Source of the DNA: Achromobacter marplatensis
GTDB taxonomy: Bacteria; Pseudomonadota; Gammaproteobacteria; Burkholderiales; Burkholderiaceae_B
Assembly (NCBI RefSeq): GCF_002209535.1
Contig: NZ_NJIG01000001.1
Span: 248,001-312,000, forward strand
DNA: 64,000 nucleotides
Direction of reading: 5' to 3'
A program made the translations under genes and the position numbers. Positions within the stretch are counted from its first letter, which is position 1. Each line of letters starts with the position of its first letter. Below are positions 1-8,755 of the stretch, piece after piece. The notes below the pieces were generated by a model. The model saw only the letters and a list, made by a program, of their open reading frames with translations. It had not been told where the DNA came from and did not search any database.

Positions 1-303
1 CCGCTGGCCGCGAATGTAGATCAGCCCGTTGATGGCGCTGGATCCGCCCAGCGTGCGGCCGCGCGGCCAGTAAATGCGCCGGCCCAGCATGTTGGGGTCG
101 GGGTCGGTGTAATAGCCCCAGTTCACCACCTTGTGGAACATCGTCTTGCCATAGCCGATGGGGATATGAATCCACGGGGAGCGGTCCCTGGGGCCGGCTT
201 CCAGCAGGCACACGGACAGTGCGCCGTCGGCGCTCAGCCGGTTGGCCATCACGCATCCGGCTGAGCCGGCGCCAACCACGATGACATCCACGGTGTCGGA
301 CAT
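1..303 (-). CDS. GMC-family FAD oxidoreductase, N-terminal part (cut by window edge)
   Basis: Reading leftward from ATG at 303 the product begins [20 protein letters not shown], the FAD-binding dinucleotide fold of glucose-methanol-choline oxidoreductases, followed about 75 residues on by [20 protein letters not shown], the GMC signature 1 region. Enzymes of this family oxidise alcohols or choline with FAD in the cytoplasm; the substrate cannot be told from 101 residues. It is divergent from the IclR-type regulator next door, which is therefore a candidate controller. The gene continues beyond the left edge. Family assignment is firm, specific function unknown. Confidence 0.9.
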   Translation of the reverse strand, partial: MSDTVDVIVVGAGSAGCVMANRLSADGALSVCLLEAGPRDRSPWIHIPIGYGKTMFHKVVNWGYYTDPDPNMLGRRIYWPRGRTLGGSSAINGLIYIRGQR

Positions 304-502
304 ATTGCCTTGTCTCCCTGTTGTCGTCCGCCTGCGCCACGTCGGCGGGACGGCGCGTTTACCCTGCTTGCCGCGGCGGGGCGCACTTATATACTGGGTC
401 GATCCCGGCAGCGCCCAGAGACGCTGCATTCGGCTGGGGATCTGTGGCGATTCTAGGAAGCGGGCGCGTCGCGCAAAGCACAACACGCGTGGGGGCGGCA
501 AA

Positions 503-1360
503 ATGGAACGGAACATGCAACTTCGGTTTCAAAATCGCAGTGCAGCATCGGTAGAGGCGCCTGCCGGCGCTTCGGTCGACACGCCCGCCGTGCAGCAGGA
601 GGCCGCGCGTTCGCTGCGCGCCCTGGTGGTGCTGGAGCACCTGGCGCGGGCCCAACATCCGCCCACGCTGGCGCAATTGGCGCAGCGCCTGGACATGCCG
701 AAGACCACGTTGATGCGCCTGTTGGCCGCCATGCAGCGTGCCGGCTTCGTGGCCGCTACGCCGACCGAACACGGCTTCGTGCCGGGGCCGCAGGCCACGT
801 CACTGGCCTTGTCCACCTTGCGCGCCTCGGCGTTCACGCGGGCATGCCGCGCCGTGCTGGCGCAACTGGCCGGCACACTGGGAGAAACCTGCAATCTGAC
901 GGCCCCGGACGGCGACCGCGTGATCTATATGGAACGGGTGGAGACCACCGAGCCGCTGCGCCTGTTCTTCGCGGTGGGCAGCCACGTGCCGATGCACTGC
1001 ACGGCAAGCGGCAAACTATTCCTTGCATCCATGAACCGGCTGGAGCGAGGCCGCGTGCTGGCCCGTTTGCCGCTCACGCGCAACACGCCGCGCACCTTGA
1101 CCGATCCCACGTTGCTGGAAGAGGAATTGGAACGGTTGGCGGCGCGTGGCATCGGCATCGACAACGAGGAATTCGTACGAGGCATGAGTGCCGTGGCGGT
1201 GCCGGTCAAGGATGCGGAAGACCGGGTAGTGGCGGCCGTGGCCTGCCACGCGCCGACCGCGCGCGTCATGCTGGACGACCTGCTGCGGGCGGTGCCAGTG
1301 TTGCAGCGCGCGGCGCAGTCGCTGCACGAGGTGCTGGCTCAGCATCGGCCCGGAGGCTGA
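503..1360 (+). CDS. IclR-family transcriptional regulator
   Basis: About 285 residues. An N-terminal winged helix-turn-helix (near residues 35-85, with [20 protein letters not shown] as recognition region) is followed by the IclR effector domain ([20 protein letters not shown], then [11 protein letters not shown] and [20 protein letters not shown]). The reading frame stays open upstream to 242, but that part overlaps the divergent GMC gene and has no family similarity, so ATG 503 (or 515) is taken as start. IclR proteins usually control a neighbouring catabolic operon; the divergent GMC oxidoreductase is the obvious candidate target. Inference only for the target and ligand. Confidence 0.9.
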   Translation: MERNMQLRFQNRSAASVEAPAGASVDTPAVQQEAARSLRALVVLEHLARAQHPPTLAQLAQRLDMPKTTLMRLLAAMQRAGFVAATPTEHGFVPGPQATSLALSTLRASAFTRACRAVLAQLAGTLGETCNLTAPDGDRVIYMERVETTEPLRLFFAVGSHVPMHCTASGKLFLASMNRLERGRVLARLPLTRNTPRTLTDPTLLEEELERLAARGIGIDNEEFVRGMSAVAVPVKDAEDRVVAAVACHAPTARVMLDDLLRAVPVLQRAAQSLHEVLAQHRPGG

Positions 1361-1520
1361 GCCAGCGGTAGAAGTCTATTCGAAGCGAAAATACTAATCT
1401 ATAGAAATCAATCGCTTACCGAAAACGGTGCGTTGAATTTGCACGCTTCACCAATATGTATGGAGCTTGACGCTAAAATTTGACCCGTAATTAAAGCTGC
1501 TGAAGCAGCGTTTTGAGGAA

Positions 1521-1676
1521 ATGATGAATTTTTGGGTCCCTGTCGTCTTCGGTACGTTCAAGATCCTCGTGTTGGGCACGGGCATGTTTTTCGCCATCAA
1601 GTCTCATTACGATGGAGAAAAAAAGGAGAAGAAGGAAAAAGAGGTGAAAGCACCTCAGGAAGACCTCGCCGCGTAG
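1521..1676 (+). CDS. Small single-helix membrane protein with charged tail (51 aa)
   Basis: An ATG at 1521 (second ATG at 1524) preceded by GAGG opens a 51-codon frame ending in TAG. The product starts MMNFWVPVVFGTFKILVLGT, one hydrophobic helix of about 20 residues with further hydrophobic residues to position 27, then a strongly charged tail rich in Lys and Glu (about residues 32-43, EKKEKKEKE). This looks like a membrane anchor with a cytoplasmic coiled or charged tail. It lies alone between the IclR gene and a leftward unknown gene, below the size that automatic callers usually accept. Function unknown. A weak promoter-like TTGACG lies at 1467-1472. Confidence 0.55.
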   Translation: MMNFWVPVVFGTFKILVLGTGMFFAIKSHYDGEKKEKKEKEVKAPQEDLAA

Positions 1677-1755
1677 CGCGGACGAGGCGACGCGCATCTC
1701 GGACTTATCGCAAGGGGCCTATCCCGATTGCGGTTTGTTGGATTGAGCAGCAGCG

Positions 1756-2046
1756 TCAGGCGCTCAGGAAGCGAATGACTTCGGCCCAATCGTTGGTCGA
1801 CAGGGCGACGTCCTCGTAGTCGCCCTCTTCCTCGTCGTAGCGCGAAACGCAGAAGCGCTGGCTTCTGCCGGATTCGCGGTCGGCATAGTTGGCGTAGTCG
1901 ACAAACACTTTCAAACCGCGCTCCTTGTTCTCGAATGAAGGAGCGGCATCGATGTAGCTCGACGTGTCCAAATACCCTTCGGGTAGGGTCGGCAGGGTGG
2001 TTATGTCGAAGTCGGGAAATTCGCGGCGCAGTCGTTCAAGGTTCAT
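1756..2046 (-). CDS. Hypothetical protein, 96 aa
   Basis: An acidic, soluble 96-residue protein starting MNLERLRREFPDFDITTLPT and ending NDWAEVIRFLSA. There is no signal peptide or membrane segment. The hydrophilic sequence with normal amino-acid composition and the ATG codon just downstream of the LtrA-family gene on the same strand argue that it is a real gene. It lies 116 bp after the end of the LtrA-like gene, so it may or may not be co-transcribed. I do not recognise the family and assign no function. Confidence 0.6.
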   Translation of the reverse strand: MNLERLRREFPDFDITTLPTLPEGYLDTSSYIDAAPSFENKERGLKVFVDYANYADRESGRSQRFCVSRYDEEEGDYEDVALSTNDWAEVIRFLSA

Positions 2047-2162
2047 AAGGGAAGCATGTAGAGGCTAGAGTCCTGGCATTTTACGTTGCTCCGTGTCAGT
2101 CGCCACTACCCTCCGGGGCGCACAGGGCGCCGGCCTGGATTCCCGCGGCGGCCACGTGACCG

Positions 2163-3362
2163 TCACCGCGTTTCAGCGCGGCCAGGGCGAGCGCCGCTAT
2201 TCAGGCGGCGCCGCGACACGCTTTCCCAGACGGCCACCAGCATCATGATCAGCGTGGTCAGGCCGCCCACCATCAGGTTGTCGGTTACATACGACACGGG
2301 CGCCAGCGCCGCCAGCAACACCAGCCCGACCCCATGCGATAGCGGAAAGCGCGCGTACACCACCGTTTTGTAGATGCCGTTGCCCAGCAGGTAGAGCGCG
2401 GGGCCGCCGATCAGTGCAGCCGCGGCCGGGGTGGCGATGCGGCCGTCGGGATGCAGGATGACGAGTTCATTGGCCACGGCCGACACGATGACGCCTGCGA
2501 TCAGGATCACGTGCACGTAGTGGAAGTAGGCGCCGATGCGGCCCGGGTCCGAGGAATGCACGATGGCTTTGCTGCCGTCCTTGCTGCTGGTGTCGAAATA
2601 CACCCACCACATCGCCGCCGTGCCCAGGAAGGCCACCAGCAGCGCGATCAGCGTGGGGGCGTCCCAATGCGGGTGTTCGCCCAGCGTGGCGCCCGTGATC
2701 AGCAGGGTTTCGCCCAGCGCCACGATCACGAACAACTGGCACCGCTCCGCCAGATGCCCGCCTTCGATCGTCCAGTCGCTGGTGTAAGACCGCCCCATGC
2801 CGGGCAGGCGGAAGCCGAACATCGGCGAAATGTACTCGCACGCCACGGCCAGGATCCACAGCGCCAGCCGCGCTTCGCCCGAGGCCAGGCCGCCCGCGAT
2901 CCAGAACACGGCGGAGATGCCGAGCCATCCCAGCATGCGCCGGAAATTGTCGGCCAGCGGGTGGTTCGGCCCCAGGTGCAGCACGATGAACGCCGTACGT
3001 CCGACCTGTAGCAGCGCGTAGCAGACGGCGAAAATCAGGCCGTTGTCGCCAAATGCGCCGGGCAGGACCGCGGCGGCGATCAGGCCCACGAGCATCACCG
3101 CGAACAGCATGATCCGCATGGGGATGGCGTCGGGATCGAACCAGTTGGTGACCCAGCACGTGTACTGCCACCCCAGCCAGACCGCGAACCACAACACCAG
3201 CGTATGCACGGCGCCCATCAGCGTCAGGTCGTGCAGCAGGCTGTGCGACAGCTGCGTCACGGCAAAGACGTACACCAGGTCGAAGAACAATTCCACATAA
3301 GTGACGCGGGCTTCGTGGCCGTCCCGGCGGCGAAGCAGCGTGGCGCTGGCAAGAAAGTTCAT
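2163..3362 (-). CDS. LtrA-family (low temperature requirement A) membrane protein
   Basis: About 399 residues. The N-terminus carries the LtrA hallmark VTYVELFFDLVYVFAVTQLS after a basic stretch (LLRRRDGHEAR), then roughly ten hydrophobic segments spaced through the protein, for example LTLMGAVHTLVLWFAVWLGW and LIALLVAFLGTAAMWWVYF. The family was named from Listeria; its biochemical role is not established. The frame is open to 3428, but the codon for the M in MNFLASATLL at 3362 starts the conserved part and is preferred. It is upstream of the 96-residue gene on the same strand. Confidence 0.85.
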   Translation of the reverse strand: MNFLASATLLRRRDGHEARVTYVELFFDLVYVFAVTQLSHSLLHDLTLMGAVHTLVLWFAVWLGWQYTCWVTNWFDPDAIPMRIMLFAVMLVGLIAAAVLPGAFGDNGLIFAVCYALLQVGRTAFIVLHLGPNHPLADNFRRMLGWLGISAVFWIAGGLASGEARLALWILAVACEYISPMFGFRLPGMGRSYTSDWTIEGGHLAERCQLFVIVALGETLLITGATLGEHPHWDAPTLIALLVAFLGTAAMWWVYFDTSSKDGSKAIVHSSDPGRIGAYFHYVHVILIAGVIVSAVANELVILHPDGRIATPAAAALIGGPALYLLGNGIYKTVVYARFPLSHGVGLVLLAALAPVSYVTDNLMVGGLTTLIMMLVAVWESVSRRRLNSGARPGRAETR

Positions 3363-3500
3363 GGCGGGCGCGTCCGGTAGGTAGGGGCGCTGCCAGATTA
3401 CTGCAGAGCGCGGGCGGGGAAATGTCAATGATTCAAAAGCGGCGCCGGACGTCGCGCGGGCGCGACGGCGGGGGCGCGCGCCGATCAGGCGATACCGGCC

Positions 3501-3929
3501 TTAGTGGGTCTGCCGGCCGCCGCTGACCATCCAGCGCGTGCCGAACCGGTCTACCAGCGCGCCATACGCCTCGGCCCAGAACGTCTTCTGCAACGGCATG
3601 GTCACCGTGCCGCCGTCGGACAATTGCTCGAACACGCGTTGCGCATCCGACACCGTGGGGTAGGCCAGCGACAGCGCCATGCCCTTCTTGCCGGGATAAG
3701 GGTGCCCGGCGGTCGCGTCGCTGCCCATCAGGGTCTGCTCGTCCAGGGCCAGCCGTGCATACATGATGCGTTCGGCATCGTCGGCGGACAGGGCGGGCAT
3801 GGCGGCCTCGGGCGGGGCGTCGGCGTAGCGGATCATGGCTTCGATCCGGCCGCCCAGCACGCGCTCGTAGAAGTGCAGGGCCTCGGCGCAGTTGCCGTCG
3901 AAGCTGAGGTAGGCGGAGAGTTGGGGCAT
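3501..3929 (-). CDS. VOC-superfamily protein, PhnB/glyoxalase-like
   Basis: A 142-residue protein with the PhnB-type vicinal oxygen chelate fold: YLSFDGNCAEALHFYERVLG at the start, MYARLALDEQTLMGSD in the middle and the typical end FWAEAYGALVDRFGTRWMVS. Family members bind small metabolites or metals; many are unassigned, so no substrate is claimed. It is divergent from the GFA gene with about 90 bp between them, which could hold both promoters. Confidence 0.88.
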   Translation of the reverse strand: MPQLSAYLSFDGNCAEALHFYERVLGGRIEAMIRYADAPPEAAMPALSADDAERIMYARLALDEQTLMGSDATAGHPYPGKKGMALSLAYPTVSDAQRVFEQLSDGGTVTMPLQKTFWAEAYGALVDRFGTRWMVSGGRQTH

Positions 3930-4021
3930 GGTGTCTTCCTGGTTGGGCGGGCAGGTGCCGGGGCAGCCGTGGCCGATCTATGATGGAAGGCCCGACCCGT
4001 GAGACTTGAAGGAGCCCGGCC

Positions 4022-4366
4022 ATGCAACAAGGTAGCTGCCACTGCGGACAGATCAGATTTGAAGTCGATGGCGACGTGTCGCAGGTTCTGGAGTGCAACT
4101 GTTCCCACTGTAGCCGCAAAGGCTATTTGCTGTGGTTCGTGCCGCGTGCGCAGTTGCGCATCACGTCGCCCACGCAAAGCCTGTCCACCTACAAATTCAA
4201 CAAGCATGTGATTGCGCACCATTTTTGCGCCAATTGCGGTTGCGCGCCGTTTGGTTTCGGGGCCAGCCCCAAGGGCGAAGAGACCGCGGCGGTCAATGCG
4301 CGATGCCTGGAAAACGTCGACCTCAATGCCCTGACGCGTATCCCGTACGATGGCCGCAATGTGTGA
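4022..4366 (+). CDS. GFA-family zinc protein (glutathione-dependent formaldehyde-activating-like)
   Basis: A 114-residue protein with the cysteine pattern of the GFA fold: GSCHCGQIRFEV near the start, then CNCSHCSRKG, and HHFCANCGCAPFG. These Cys residues hold two structural or catalytic zinc sites in Gfa-type proteins. The family includes glutathione S-(hydroxymethyl) synthase activity, but most members are unassigned. AAGGAG lies just upstream of the ATG. It is first in a same-strand run with the AhpD-like and Lon-N-like genes. Confidence 0.88.
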   Translation: MQQGSCHCGQIRFEVDGDVSQVLECNCSHCSRKGYLLWFVPRAQLRITSPTQSLSTYKFNKHVIAHHFCANCGCAPFGFGASPKGEETAAVNARCLENVDLNALTRIPYDGRNV

Positions 4367-4408
4367 AATCGGGCGTCTGAACCCTCAACAACGTAAAGGA
4401 ACCCGCGC

Positions 4409-4816
4409 ATGAGTACGGTCAAATTGCTGTCGGACGAGGATGTCCGCAAAAGCCCCGAGGCGTGGGCGGTTTTCGAGGACATCCGTGCCACGCGCAAATC
4501 GGATTTCGTCAACAATTTCTGGCGTGCGCTGGCCAATGACCCGCCGCAGTTGCAGCGCGTCTGGGCGCAACTCAAGCAGGTGATGATGGCGGAAGGTGAG
4601 CTGTCCCCGCTGGTGCGCGAAATGATCTACATCGCCGTGTCCACGGCCAACGGGTGTTCGTATTGCGTGCATTCCCACACGGCGGCGGCCAAGGCCAAGG
4701 GCATGACCGACGGCCAGCACGCCGAACTGCTGTCGGTCATCGGCATGGCGGCGCAGACCAACGCGATGGTGACGGCCATGCAGGTGCCGGTGGACGCCGC
4801 GTTCGACGTCAAGTAG
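4409..4816 (+). CDS. Carboxymuconolactone decarboxylase-family (AhpD-like) protein
   Basis: A 135-residue all-alpha protein. The redox centre NGCSYCVHSHTAAAKAKGM (about residues 79-97) has the CxxC plus His arrangement of AhpD-like peroxidase/reductase proteins. The preceding segment LSPLVREMIYIAVS is also family typical. It probably acts as a cytoplasmic peroxidase or thiol partner, though a physiological substrate is not evident. It sits between the GFA gene and the Lon-N-domain gene with only 9 bp to the latter, so an operon is likely. Confidence 0.88.
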   Translation: MSTVKLLSDEDVRKSPEAWAVFEDIRATRKSDFVNNFWRALANDPPQLQRVWAQLKQVMMAEGELSPLVREMIYIAVSTANGCSYCVHSHTAAAKAKGMTDGQHAELLSVIGMAAQTNAMVTAMQVPVDAAFDVK

Positions 4817-4825
4817 GAGGCCACC

Positions 4826-5437
4826 ATGGCGCTGATCCCGCTGTTCCCCTTATCCAATGCGCTGTTTCCCGCCGGCGTGCTGCATCTGCGCATTTTCGAG
4901 GTGCGCTACCTGGATATGATCCGCCGCTGTATCGCGGACGGCAGCGAGTTCGGCGTGGTGGGCCTCTTGGCGGGCAGCGAAGTCCGTTCGCCCGAAGGCG
5001 TCGAGACCCTGGCCCCCGTGGGCACGATGGCCCGCATCGCGACCTGGGACGCGCCGATGCCCGCGTTGCTGCAGGTGCGCTGCATCGGCACCAGCCGATT
5101 CCGGCTGCTTTCCAGCGAGGTGGCAAAATACGGTCTTTGGATGGGCCAGACCGAGCCCATCGCCGACGATCCGCCCACGCCGGTGCCGGCGTCCATGCAG
5201 GCCAGCGCCGATGCCCTGGGCCGGCTGGTGGCGCAATGGCAGCAGGACGGCGTGCCGGCCGACCGGATGCCGCTGGCGCCGCCGTACCGGCTGGACGACT
5301 GCGGCTGGGTGGCGGACCGCTGGTGCGAACTGCTGCCGCTGCCGCCGGACGACAAGGCCCGGCTGCTGGGCCTGACGGACCCCGAGGCCCGGTTGGCGGC
5401 TATTCAGGACTTGTTGCGCGGCCAAGGGCTGGCGTAG
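4826..5437 (+). CDS. Lon N-terminal (substrate-binding) domain protein
   Basis: A 203-residue stand-alone Lon N-domain protein. It opens with IPLFPLSNALFPAGVLHLRIFEVRY, the classic start of the LON substrate-binding domain, and ends with a helical segment (DPEARLAAIQDLLRGQG). There is no ATPase or Ser-Lys protease domain, so it cannot be a protease by itself; it may bind unfolded proteins or act as an adaptor. AGGAGG sits 6 bp before the ATG. It follows the AhpD-like gene by 9 bp. Confidence 0.88.
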   Translation: MALIPLFPLSNALFPAGVLHLRIFEVRYLDMIRRCIADGSEFGVVGLLAGSEVRSPEGVETLAPVGTMARIATWDAPMPALLQVRCIGTSRFRLLSSEVAKYGLWMGQTEPIADDPPTPVPASMQASADALGRLVAQWQQDGVPADRMPLAPPYRLDDCGWVADRWCELLPLPPDDKARLLGLTDPEARLAAIQDLLRGQGLA

Positions 5438-5482
5438 CGGGTCGCCGGTGCAAACGCCGGGCGAGTAACCTTTTTGGACATC

Positions 5483-6376
5483 ATGGATATCAGGATTGAC
5501 GAGGGCCTGCGCGCCTATATTGACCCCTTGACCGAAGACGAGCACGAAGCGCTGGAGCGCAGCCTGCTGGCCGAGGGCTGCCGCGATGCGCTGGTGTTGT
5601 GGGGCGACTTGCTGGTGGACGGGCACAACCGCTACGCCATCTGCCAGAAGCACGGCATCGAATTCCAGACCCGGCAGAACACCACGTTCAAGTCGATGGA
5701 AGACGTGCACCTGTGGATGATCGAAAACCACCTGGGCCGGCGCAGCGTGTCGGACTTCCAGCGGGGCGTGCTGGCGCTGCGCAAGAAAGAGATCCTGCTG
5801 GCGCGCACGCCTCCAGAAGGCAGCGCGCCGCCCGACGCCGGGTCGGCTGACGCCACATCGCCTGAGGGTTCACCGCCTTGGGACGAGGATGCTCCTGGCG
5901 CCGACGGCGCGCCACGCCTGCCGCCGAACATCTCCTGGACGCCACCCGTGCCCAGCCGCCAGGCTCTGGCGCGCGCGGCGCGCATCAGCAGCAATACGCT
6001 GGGCCAGATCGAAAAGATCCAGAAAGACGCCGCGCCGGAATTGGTGCGCGCAGTGAAAGAGGGCGCGATTTCGATCAATGCCGCCGCAGCGGTGGCGTCT
6101 TTGCCCGCCGAACGTCAGGCGGCGGCCGTGGCCGGCGGCAGGAAAGAGCTGCAGCAGGCGGCGCGCGAAGTGCGCCTGGCCAAGGCGCCGCCGCCCCGCG
6201 AAGCCCCGCCCGAGGTGCCGATCGAAAGCATCGCGGACTTGCCTGCCGAGGTGGCGCGTCTGCGCGGCGTCCTGGCGCGCCTGACGGACGAACGCGACCA
6301 GCTGAAAAAGAAGGTGATGCACCTGACGATCGCACTATCGGAAGCGCGCAATGGGGGCAGCGCGGGCGACGATTAA
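5483..6376 (+). CDS. Orphan ParB-N-domain protein with C-terminal coiled coil
   Basis: About 297 residues. The first 100 residues resemble the ParB/Spo0J N-terminal domain, with LLVDGHNRYAICQKHGIEF in the position of the DGxHR nucleotide-binding loop. A low-complexity Pro/Gly/Asp linker follows, then a possible HTH (ARAARISSNTLGQIEKIQK, SINAAAAVASLP) and a C-terminal coiled coil (LPAEVARLRGVLARLTDERD). No ParA or parS site is visible nearby. Such orphan proteins can be nucleoid or plasmid-derived DNA-binding factors. A TTG at 5474 is an alternative start; ATG 5483 was chosen. Confidence 0.7.
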   Translation: MDIRIDEGLRAYIDPLTEDEHEALERSLLAEGCRDALVLWGDLLVDGHNRYAICQKHGIEFQTRQNTTFKSMEDVHLWMIENHLGRRSVSDFQRGVLALRKKEILLARTPPEGSAPPDAGSADATSPEGSPPWDEDAPGADGAPRLPPNISWTPPVPSRQALARAARISSNTLGQIEKIQKDAAPELVRAVKEGAISINAAAAVASLPAERQAAAVAGGRKELQQAAREVRLAKAPPPREAPPEVPIESIADLPAEVARLRGVLARLTDERDQLKKKVMHLTIALSEARNGGSAGDD

Positions 6377-6395
6377 GGCGGAATACCGGATGGGA

Positions 6396-6425
6396 GCATG
6401 AATAAGGGATAACCCTTATTCATGC
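6396..6425. terminator. Perfect 13-bp inverted repeat at convergent gene ends
   Basis: The arm gcatgaataaggg (6396-6408) is repeated exactly in inverse orientation at 6413-6425 around a 4-nt ataa loop. It lies between the ParB-like gene and the leftward PhoD-like gene and contains the stop codon of the latter. A bidirectional terminator is the simplest reading, although no clear T-run follows on either strand. Its core GGGATAACCCTTA recurs at 8891-8903. Confidence 0.55.
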
Positions 6426-8201
6426 AACGGCTGCGACTGCGAGCAAGTGATTCGAAAAGCTGATTTCGGTTTCGCATCGCCAAGTTGCCCATAACTTGCA
6501 CCCCTCGGCCGAGCCCATGTCCAACTCCAGGGCCAGCCAGTTGCGCGCTGCCATGACATGTTTGTCGTGCCCAGGGAAAGGCATCACTTCCGCAACGTAC
6601 TGCACGTCGATGTTTTGAGGTTGCTTGGCATTGCTGTTCAACCAGGAGAGAAACAGCCGCTCCATCACGCCCATGAGCGAAGGATGAACCACGGCGGACG
6701 AGGTGAACTGGTGGATCTGGGACCAAGTCTCTGTGGCAGGCAGGTCCTTGCGGTAGGCCGTGCCCCAGGCTGCAACGTGCACGTCGCCCGACACCAGGGA
6801 CACGCGGATCCTCTTGTCGCGCGCCAATTGGGAAAACACTTCCAGGAGGCGTTTGCGCTCACCTTCGTGGTCGTCGTGGGACCAGTGATCCTTCAAGTCG
6901 TCGGCATTGCTGTCCGTGACGTGGTCTTGTCCGAACTTGTCCATCAGCAGCTCGGCCAGGGGCAGTTTTGGGTGCACGACGGGCACCGAGGACATGAACA
7001 GAAGATGCTGGCAAGCATTCTTGGGTTGTGCGCCCGCGTTGCCGGATTTCAGGCTGTCGGTCCAATTCTTGATTTGGCCCCAGGTGTCCGAGCCCATCAC
7101 CTGTGTCCGCGAGCGTTCGGTGCGCAGATCGGCCGCCAGGATGGTCATCGGCCCGATGGCGTACGCGGAAGTGAATCCCGGCTGGCCGTCCAGCAGGGGC
7201 AGCGCCAACGCATCCTTGGCGAGTACCTGACTCCACACGATGGGCTGGAGCAGCGGGTCTTGTCGGGAAAAACCCGCTGGCGTCGTGTCTTCCTGTTGGG
7301 GCAGGTCGTCCAGCGCATGTTGCATCTGAAACACCCAGAAGGCGCGTCGGGCGTGGCGGAACAGCGTCTGAAAGAGTGAGCTGTTCTGCATCTCGCAGCT
7401 GTACGAACCCCAGCCGTCGAAGATGTCGTGGTCGTCCCACATCATGACGGTCGGCATCGACGCCATCGCCGCGCTCGCATCTAGCGTGGCCGTTGGCGAC
7501 GACCAGGGCTTGCGCTCGCTGGGCAGCCAGCGTTGCTTGTACAGTCCGAAGTAGTAGGCCTCGATCTCGCGGTCCAGCGCCTTGGTGACCTTGAACTCCA
7601 ATTGCGCCTGCCGAGGCAAGGCCACCCACCGGCGCAGCGCCTTAACGTCTTCCCAGATCGAGTCGAAGTAGATCTGGTCGCCTCCCATGAGCATGAGATG
7701 AAAGCGCTGCAGGCCCTTGTCATGGATGCGCTTCTCATGCCACAACTGCTCTTTGTCCAGCAGCTTGGTTTCGCCTGCACCCTGTTCTTTTCGCAGTTCG
7801 CGGTCGTGGCTGTAGAGCAGGTCTTCCCACACCGCGTCCGACGTCCGGATGAGCTTTCGCATCACGGCCGGGTCTGAAAACCCATTGCACGACACATAGG
7901 CCATGCGCGGCGAGAAATCCTTGCCGGGTACCGTCATCCGCCACGTCAATCCACCTGAAATACCGTAACTTACGGTGCGCTCGTTCTTCAATATCTTGCA
8001 GGACAGGTCGTAGCGCAGATAGCGTTCGCCGTTGATGGCCAATAGCTCCTTTGGCGCGGCGCAAGCCTTGCCGTCGACCTCCAGTGCAGGGGTGACGGCG
8101 CCCGCCTTGAGGCCCACCAGCGCGCTTACTTTCCAGACGTCACCTTTTCCGATACCACGGAACGACAACACAGGCCCCAGTAGCAGATCTTTTTCATTCA
8201 T
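6420..8201 (-). CDS. PhoD-like metallophosphatase
   Basis: A 593-residue protein of the PhoD-like alkaline phosphatase group. Metal-ligand motifs are visible in order: LMGGDQIYFDSIWEDV, then MMWDDHDIFDGWGS, and near the C-terminus RVSLVSGDVHVAAWGTA. The N-terminal 110 residues form a separate beta-rich part seen in cytoplasmic PhoD relatives. No Tat or Sec signal is present, so a cytoplasmic place is inferred, unlike classic secreted PhoD. The start is set by GAGGAGG 6 bp before the ATG. The substrate is unknown; phosphodiesters are usual for the fold. Confidence 0.82.
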   Translation of the reverse strand: MNEKDLLLGPVLSFRGIGKGDVWKVSALVGLKAGAVTPALEVDGKACAAPKELLAINGERYLRYDLSCKILKNERTVSYGISGGLTWRMTVPGKDFSPRMAYVSCNGFSDPAVMRKLIRTSDAVWEDLLYSHDRELRKEQGAGETKLLDKEQLWHEKRIHDKGLQRFHLMLMGGDQIYFDSIWEDVKALRRWVALPRQAQLEFKVTKALDREIEAYYFGLYKQRWLPSERKPWSSPTATLDASAAMASMPTVMMWDDHDIFDGWGSYSCEMQNSSLFQTLFRHARRAFWVFQMQHALDDLPQQEDTTPAGFSRQDPLLQPIVWSQVLAKDALALPLLDGQPGFTSAYAIGPMTILAADLRTERSRTQVMGSDTWGQIKNWTDSLKSGNAGAQPKNACQHLLFMSSVPVVHPKLPLAELLMDKFGQDHVTDSNADDLKDHWSHDDHEGERKRLLEVFSQLARDKRIRVSLVSGDVHVAAWGTAYRKDLPATETWSQIHQFTSSAVVHPSLMGVMERLFLSWLNSNAKQPQNIDVQYVAEVMPFPGHDKHVMAARNWLALELDMGSAEGCKLWATWRCETEISFSNHLLAVAAVA

Positions 8202-8263
8202 GATCAGCCTCCTCAGCTAGTCATTTCTTTCGCTACTACCTTGACGATCCGGGTACGAGCAAT

Positions 8264-8620
8264 TCACGCCGCCTCCCACAACGCCGCTGTCAGGCCCAGC
8301 AACAGCAGCATCGCCGACGCGATGAACCATCGCACGGTTTTCCGGTATTCATCCTCGGCTTCATCCTCCAAACGCAAGGCGCGGTAAAGCGCAATGATCT
8401 GCAGCAGGCTGGCGAGCAACAAGGACACGCCTGGCAGCACGGACAGCGCGCTCCAATCGCCCGGCGCGTCCAAGCCCCAGTAGCGCAGGAAACCCAGCGA
8501 AAAGCCCAGCAATACCGTGATGGCCGTAATCAATCCGGCCCGATAGCCCTGGGGCAGTGCGTGTGGCCTGTGGCTGCGGGTCCGTACCAAGTCGTCGTCT
8601 GGCGTTTCCGGTGTCATCAT
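8264..8620 (-). CDS. Small integral membrane protein, about 118 aa
   Basis: Three hydrophobic segments are visible: AGLITAITVLLGFSLGFLRY, LSVLPGVSLLLASLLQIIAL and FIASAMLLLLGLTAALW, with a short charged stretch (LRLEDEAEDEYRKTV) between the last two. The ATG at 8620 is chosen because GGAG lies 7 bp before it; an ATG at 8635 would place that motif inside the gene. It is upstream of the PhoD-like gene on the same strand with 62 bp between them, so the two may be co-transcribed. Family not recognised. Confidence 0.6.
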   Translation of the reverse strand: MMTPETPDDDLVRTRSHRPHALPQGYRAGLITAITVLLGFSLGFLRYWGLDAPGDWSALSVLPGVSLLLASLLQIIALYRALRLEDEAEDEYRKTVRWFIASAMLLLLGLTAALWEAA

Positions 8621-8755
8621 TGAGATACTCCGCACTGAGTACGCTACGGCCTACCCGCTACCGGTTGATGTGGGAGCGAAAACTGAACTCCTGCTGTCAC
8701 GCGGGGTCAGGTTGAATTGATTATGGCTGATATCACCGCGCACGGTGGCTGTTGA

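Noticed and set aside
1467-1495. Sigma-70 promoter for the 51-residue protein
   Set aside because: TTGACG at 1467-1472 is good, but the hexamer at 17 bp (ATTAAA) matches poorly, so it was only mentioned and not listed as a promoter.
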